Of a DNA stretch of 34,735 bases, positions 32,345 through 34,735 are shown piece by piece. The notes below the pieces were generated by a model, which had not been told where the DNA came from, made no database searches, and saw nothing but the letters and a program-made list of their open reading frames with translations. Source of the stretch: a virus; IMG/VR virus record IMGVR_UViG_3300045999_006979, positions 1-34,735 of that record; one strand, 5' to 3'. Made by a program: the position numbers and the translations under genes. How positions within the stretch are numbered: position 1 is the first letter of the stretch; every line of letters starts with the position of its first letter.

Positions 32345-32749
32345 ATGAAATTTAATTTTTCTTTTGGTAAAAAGAAAACATCTATTAGAACTATTCTAGT
32401 TTTATCTTTAATAGTAGCATCACTCTCTTCTTGCTTAAAGATAGAAGAAAAACATATCTGGGATATTGTTTATGAATATTTTCAAACATATCAACCAGAT
32501 TCTCCACTAATCCCAGAACTTCAAAAAAATCCTGGTGTAGTGGAACGAGATGTCGAGCGAACCGTGGACAAAGCAATCCGTGATTATGAACGCTTGACAA
32601 AAGACGATAAATATGCTAAGGTATTAACTCCACGGTACTCAGAGAAACCAGTTGACACTGATGTGTGTTATACTGATGAGTGTCGAGCACTTGGCGGGGA
32701 AATGAGGTTGTGTGCCCCATGGGTTGACAACTGCCCCAAGACATGGTAA
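32345..32749 (+). CDS. Lipoprotein with lipobox (134 aa)
   Basis: The basic start MKFNFSFGKKKTSIR is followed by a hydrophobic segment TILVLSLIVAS and the lipobox LSSC, with the lipidated Cys at residue 30. The mature part is charged and helical (YEYFQTYQPDSPLIPELQKN, VVERDVERTVDKAIRDYERL) and ends in a Cys-rich section with CYTDECRALGG and LCAPWVDNCP, two likely disulfides. No family recognised; an outer-membrane-directed phage lipoprotein could be a spanin subunit or an exclusion factor. Follows the previous gene by seven bases. Confidence 0.82.
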   Translation: MKFNFSFGKKKTSIRTILVLSLIVASLSSCLKIEEKHIWDIVYEYFQTYQPDSPLIPELQKNPGVVERDVERTVDKAIRDYERLTKDDKYAKVLTPRYSEKPVDTDVCYTDECRALGGEMRLCAPWVDNCPKTW

Positions 32750-32752
32750 ACT
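32724..32752 (+). promoter_or_regulatory. Sigma70-like promoter for tRNA-Arg
   Basis: TTGACA 32724-32729 inside the end of the lipoprotein gene, 17-bp spacer, TAAACT 32747-32752 with extended -10 TG. It shares TTGACAACTG and TGGTAA with the tRNA-Tyr promoter. Confidence 0.65.
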
Positions 32753-32829
32753 AAATCAGTTGGTTCGGAAGTCCTCTAATACTTCTGGTAATATACATAA
32801 GGTAAATATCTTATGAGTTTCCAACAATT

Positions 32830-32903
32830 GACTCAGTAGCTCAGTTGGATAGAGCATCTGCCTTCTAAGCAGTTGGTCGGGGGTTCAAGTCCCTCCTGAG
32901 TCG
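32830..32903 (+). tRNA. tRNA-Arg (anticodon TCT)
   Basis: Acceptor GACTCAG/CTGAGTC is perfect, D arm GCTC/GAGC, anticodon loop CTTCTAA with TCT at 32864-32866, T arm GGGGGTTCAAGTCCC region. The outermost anticodon-stem pair is a T-T mismatch. Reads AGA/AGG codons. Confidence 0.93.
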
Positions 32904-32932
32904 TGACAACTGAATATTTAAGGTATGAAACA

Positions 32933-33187
32933 ATGTACACAATCAGATGTAAATGTTGCAATGCAACACTTCAGGTAGCAACACCAAACAGAGGTCAGTC
33001 ATGTAAGTGTCCTAACGAGACCTACATAAGACTTGACAACAATGGGTTACCTGTTATAATAGGACAAGACATCAGCCAAGTTGAAATGGTAAGTGGATTT
33101 ATGAAACCAAAACCAAAACCCAAAGTTATTGATCAAGTTGATGTGCCGAAAAGGCGAATACGTAGACTAGATTACGAAGTTCGATAA
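32933..33187 (+). CDS. Small zinc-ribbon-like protein (84 aa)
   Basis: The ATG at 32933 gives MYTIRCKCCNATLQVATPNR. A GTG at 32903 overlaps the tRNA-Arg gene and is not used. The pattern CKCC ... CKC (four or five Cys in the first 35 residues) suggests a small zinc-binding domain. A Lys/Pro stretch (MKPKPKPKV) and a basic tail RRIRRLDYEVR follow. Function unknown. A strong promoter for downstream tRNAs lies inside the gene at 33033-33060. Confidence 0.72.
   Translation: MYTIRCKCCNATLQVATPNRGQSCKCPNETYIRLDNNGLPVIIGQDISQVEMVSGFMKPKPKPKVIDQVDVPKRRIRRLDYEVR
33033..33060 (+). promoter_or_regulatory. Strong sigma70 promoter inside the zinc-ribbon gene
   Basis: TTGACA 33033-33038, 16-bp spacer, TATAAT 33055-33060 with extended -10 TG at 33052-33053. 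All elements are consensus except the spacer. It would drive tRNA-Ile, tRNA-Pro and what follows. Confidence 0.78.
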
Positions 33188-33196
33188 TTTAGTCTA

Positions 33197-33267
33197 GGGA
33201 GCATAGCTTAATGGTAGAGCGGCCTGCTTATAACGGGTTGGTCTGGGTTCAATTCCCAGTGTTCCTA
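33197..33267 (+). tRNA. tRNA-Ile (anticodon TAT)
   Basis: Acceptor GGGAGCA with TGTTCCT (two G-T pairs), D arm GCTT/GAGC, anticodon arm GCCTG-CTTATAA-CGGGT with TAT at 33229-33231, T arm CTGGGTTCAATTCCCAG. Reads the ATA codon directly. Confidence 0.9.
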
Positions 33268-33270
33268 TTT

Positions 33271-33345
33271 CGGGATGTAGCTCAGTTTGGCTAGAGCGCC
33301 GCTTTTGGGAAGCGGAAGTCGTAGGTTCGAGTCCTATCATCCCGA
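33271..33345 (+). tRNA. tRNA-Pro (anticodon TGG)
   Basis: Acceptor CGGGATG/CATCCCG is perfect, D arm GCTC/GAGC, anticodon arm CCGCT-TTTGGGA-AGCGG with TGG at 33306-33308, T arm GTAGG-TTCGAGT-CCTAT. Three bases after tRNA-Ile. Confidence 0.93.
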
Positions 33346-33462
33346 TTACCGTTAACAGAACTTCCATTCTGACGGTAAATTGTCGGTGAACTGCAAAGTC
33401 AGTATACGGATAGAGATTAAGTCCCTGTTATATCCTTATGAGATATATCACACTTAATCCAT
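33346..33462 (+). ncRNA. Structured non-coding segment between tRNA-Pro and tRNA-Ala
   Basis: Two nested hairpins. First, TTACCGT (33346-33352) pairs perfectly with ACGGTAA (33372-33378), enclosing CAGAA/TTCTG. Second, GATTAAGT pairs with ACTTAATC (about 33416-33460), enclosing TATATC/GATATA. There is no T-arm motif and no open reading frame. It sits inside a tRNA transcript and may be a small RNA or a processing element. Confidence 0.5.
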
Positions 33463-33464
33463 CT

Positions 33465-33537
33465 GGGGAATTAACTCAGTTGGTAGAGTGCCTGCTTTGC
33501 AAGCAGGATGTCAGGAGTTCAAGTCTCCTATTCTCCA
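33465..33537 (+). tRNA. tRNA-Ala (anticodon TGC)
   Basis: Acceptor GGGGAAT/ATTCTCC (one G-T), anticodon arm CCTGC-TTTGCAA-GCAGG with TGC at 33498-33500, T arm AGGAG-TTCAAGT-CTCCT. Confidence 0.93.
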
Positions 33538-33556
33538 TCCCCACTATATAATTAAC

Positions 33557-33796
33557 ATGGGCGATTCAGTTAAGTATCAAATTGAAAAGGCTGAACATGC
33601 ACTTCGTTCTGCACTTGAACTAGGTGCAATGCATGAAGATCCTTATACTCTTCATTCTATTGCTGAAGCACTACAAAAATTAGGTTACATTATTGTAATG
33701 AATAAAGCTCAAGAGTCTGGTGCAAAATACCAAATTAAACTAGGAGATACCGTAATTCCATCATCAACACCTGATGTAATTACATTTAATAAATAA
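33557..33796 (+). CDS. Small hypothetical protein (79 aa)
   Basis: The ATG at 33557 gives MGDSVKYQIEKAEHALRSAL. A longer in-frame start lies inside tRNA-Ala and is rejected. The N-terminal half is helical (IEKAEHALRSALELGAMHED, SIAEALQKLGYIIVMNKAQ), followed by a short beta part (AKYQIKLGDTVIPSSTPDVI). No family recognised. Weak ribosome site. Lies between tRNA-Ala and tRNA-Gly. Confidence 0.68.
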   Translation: MGDSVKYQIEKAEHALRSALELGAMHEDPYTLHSIAEALQKLGYIIVMNKAQESGAKYQIKLGDTVIPSSTPDVITFNK

Positions 33797-33845
33797 AATC
33801 AACACCCCTCAAGCCTATCGACGATGCTCAAACAGAGGGGTCACT

Positions 33846-33916
33846 GCGGGAATAGTGTAGCGGTAACACGCAATCCTTCCAAGTTTGAATCACGGGTTCG
33901 ATCCCCGTTTCCCGCT
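33846..33916 (+). tRNA. tRNA-Gly (anticodon TCC)
   Basis: Acceptor GCGGGAA/TTCCCGC is perfect, anticodon loop CTTCCAA with TCC at 33878-33880, T arm ACGGG-TTCGATC-CCCGT. The anticodon stem has one T-T mismatch. Confidence 0.9.
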
Positions 33917-33935
33917 TCCTCATCTTGAGGTTATT

Positions 33936-34094
33936 ATGTCACTTATTTCACAAACTGATCGTCAGATGGTCATTGAAGCTCTTGAGTTTTACATTCATCG
34001 ACTTAAAGAAGATAATTGTACTCAAGCATCCATCAATGCATTTCAGACACTTCTTAATTGGATTGAACTAGAGTATTATAAACATGAAGATTAA
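33936..34094 (+). CDS. Small hypothetical protein (52 aa)
   Basis: The ATG at 33936 follows a GAGG ribosome site and gives MSLISQTDRQMVIEALEFYI. A longer start would lie in tRNA-Gly. A single helical hairpin is likely (VIEALEFYIHRLKED and SINAFQTLLNWIELEYY). Unknown function. It overlaps the next gene by 11 bases, so the two are probably translated together. Confidence 0.68.
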   Translation: MSLISQTDRQMVIEALEFYIHRLKEDNCTQASINAFQTLLNWIELEYYKHED

Positions 34095-34248
34095 TCTTTG
34101 GTATTGTAAAGATATGGATCAGTGGAGGTGGACTCTAACTGATGATCATAGACCGGTTATTAAACAAGAGTCTGGTCAACGTCCCAATCTTCGTGATGCT
34201 ATGAATGATGTAGCAAATACAGTTGAATATCTTCTAGGTGAAAATTAG
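34084..34248 (+). CDS. Small hypothetical protein (54 aa)
   Basis: Reads MKINLWYCKDMDQWRWTLTD, then HRPVIKQESGQRPNLRDAMN and VANTVEYLLGEN. A compact beta-beta-beta-alpha pattern with several Trp; I recall similar short proteins in T4-like cyanophages but no function. It starts inside the previous gene's end. Confidence 0.65.
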   Translation: MKINLWYCKDMDQWRWTLTDDHRPVIKQESGQRPNLRDAMNDVANTVEYLLGEN

Positions 34249-34253
34249 TTAAT

Positions 34254-34325
34254 CCTCTGTTAGTCTATTGGTAAGGACAGGCAGACAATGCACTTGGAAA
34301 CTGGGTTCGATTCCCAGCCAGAGGT
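34254..34325 (+). tRNA. Degenerate tRNA-like element (isotype not assignable)
   Basis: 72 nt. Acceptor CCTCTG pairs with CAGAGG, D arm GTCT/GGAC with TTGGTA loop, and a perfect T arm CTGGG-TTCGATT-CCCAG. The anticodon arm fails: no 5-bp stem with a 7-base loop and T33 can be formed. The best fold, AGGCA-GACAA-TGC(A)CT, has a 5-base loop. Probably a decayed tRNA or a tRNA mimic. Confidence 0.6.
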
Positions 34326-34454
34326 ACTAAGAGCCCTAGACTGATAAACTAGAATGCTGTAGTAAAGGGTGCAACAAGGAACGTTGTATTAAACAAAGGA
34401 TCCCCTCGGCCACATCGTAGATTTTATCGTAGGTGGACATCCTTGCCCTTAAAT
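34326..34454. other. Gene-free segment with several hairpins
   Basis: No open reading frame of note. TGCAAC/GTTGTA around AAGGAA (about 34369-34388), and AAGGAT with ATCCTT (about 34397-34444) enclosing CCAC/GTGG and two copies of ATCGTAG. It could be the structured 3' end of the tRNA transcript or a small RNA. Confidence 0.4.
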
Positions 34455-34712
34455 TCAATATATAGTTATGCCAGCATGAATTTCACGATGGCAATTTGCA
34501 CATACAAGGATGCATTTTTTTGCTTCCTCTCTTTGCTTTGCTAAAGATGCAGTGGAACCAATAATTCTTCCTTCTTTAGCATCTGGGTCTAAATGATGAA
34601 AATCCAATGCTGCAGTGCATTTGTTGTATCCACAAATACAGCATTTTCCTCCAGCTTCTTCTTTAATTAATGATACATTTTTTCTTCTAGTTGCAGATAC
34701 TCTTTTTGCCAT
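34455..34712 (-). CDS. Free-standing HNH endonuclease
   Basis: 85 aa, minus strand. The basic start MAKRVSATRRKNVSLIKEEA is followed by a zinc-stabilised HNH core: CCIC (C24, C27), LDFHHLDP (H39, H40), LVCANCHREIHAG (C71, C74, H75, H79). This is a typical small homing-type endonuclease of phages. It runs opposite to its neighbours at the edge of the tRNA region, in line with insertion as a mobile gene. No intron is visible around it. Confidence 0.88.
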   Translation of the reverse strand: MAKRVSATRRKNVSLIKEEAGGKCCICGYNKCTAALDFHHLDPDAKEGRIIGSTASLAKQREEAKKCILVCANCHREIHAGITIY

Positions 34713-34735
34713 CGTTTTAGCCCAGTTAGGATTTT

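Noticed and set aside
33488-33556. N-terminal extension of the small gene starting inside tRNA-Ala
   Set aside because: It would translate the tRNA gene; the ATG at 33557 is the sensible start.
1-34735. Photosynthesis genes, integrase, attachment sites or CRISPR arrays
   Set aside because: Looked for by motif; none seen. The window is consistent with a lytic T4-like phage.

Overview
This window looks like part of the genome of a T4-like contractile-tailed phage (myovirus) infecting marine cyanobacteria such as Synechococcus or Prochlorococcus. The T4 replication and recombination core is present in the order uvsW-55-47-46-45-44-62-regA-43-uvsX-41, then 61-nrdA-nrdB. It carries additions typical of cyanophages: a small heat-shock protein, MazG, a CobS-like ATPase, and small proteins resembling the cyanobacterial families DUF3110 and DUF4278. 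No photosynthesis genes were seen. All product names come from reading motifs in translations; no database search was run.

Layout. (1) 2-4826: the uvsW 3' part, a small Sm-like protein, late sigma factor gp55, and the gp47/gp46 nuclease with a small gene between. (2) 4901-8221: a metalloprotease/VWA protein and a CobS/MoxR-type AAA+ ATPase, each with its own sigma70-like promoter. (3) 8275-11007: a DUF3310-like gene, sliding clamp, clamp loader and RegA as one tightly packed operon ending in a terminator. (4) 11036-11673: a two-gene minus-strand island. (5) 11811-18547: Hsp20, a second Sm-like protein, DNA polymerase, UvsX, gp41 helicase, MazG and one unknown. (6) 18580-24314: late virion-type genes with T4-like NATAAATA late promoters, including a nucleotidyltransferase with an N-terminus like the T4 capsid-targeting sequence. 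(7) 24311-28763: primase and class Ia ribonucleotide reductase. (8) 28819-30126: a basic, repeat-bearing virion-type protein. (9) 30329-34735: accessory/tRNA region with a PD-(D/E)XK nuclease, C39-like peptidase, secreted RlpA-like protein, lipoprotein, six good tRNAs (Tyr, Arg, Ile, Pro, Ala, Gly), one degenerate tRNA-like element, small ORFs, and a minus-strand HNH endonuclease.

How it works together. Near-consensus sigma70 promoters (TTGACA, 16-18 bp spacer, TATAAT-like) precede the early and replication modules and the tRNA genes. NATAAATA elements, presumably read by gp55-directed polymerase with the clamp gp45 as in T4, precede the virion genes. Terminators are fused directly to the next promoter in several places. 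The most interesting observations are the predicted encapsidated nucleotidyltransferase, a hairpin covering the hsp20 ribosome-binding site, an identical 27-nt promoter/leader cassette used in opposite directions about 29 kb apart, structured non-coding segments among the tRNAs, and an envelope-directed gene cluster (C39 peptidase, RlpA, lipoprotein).
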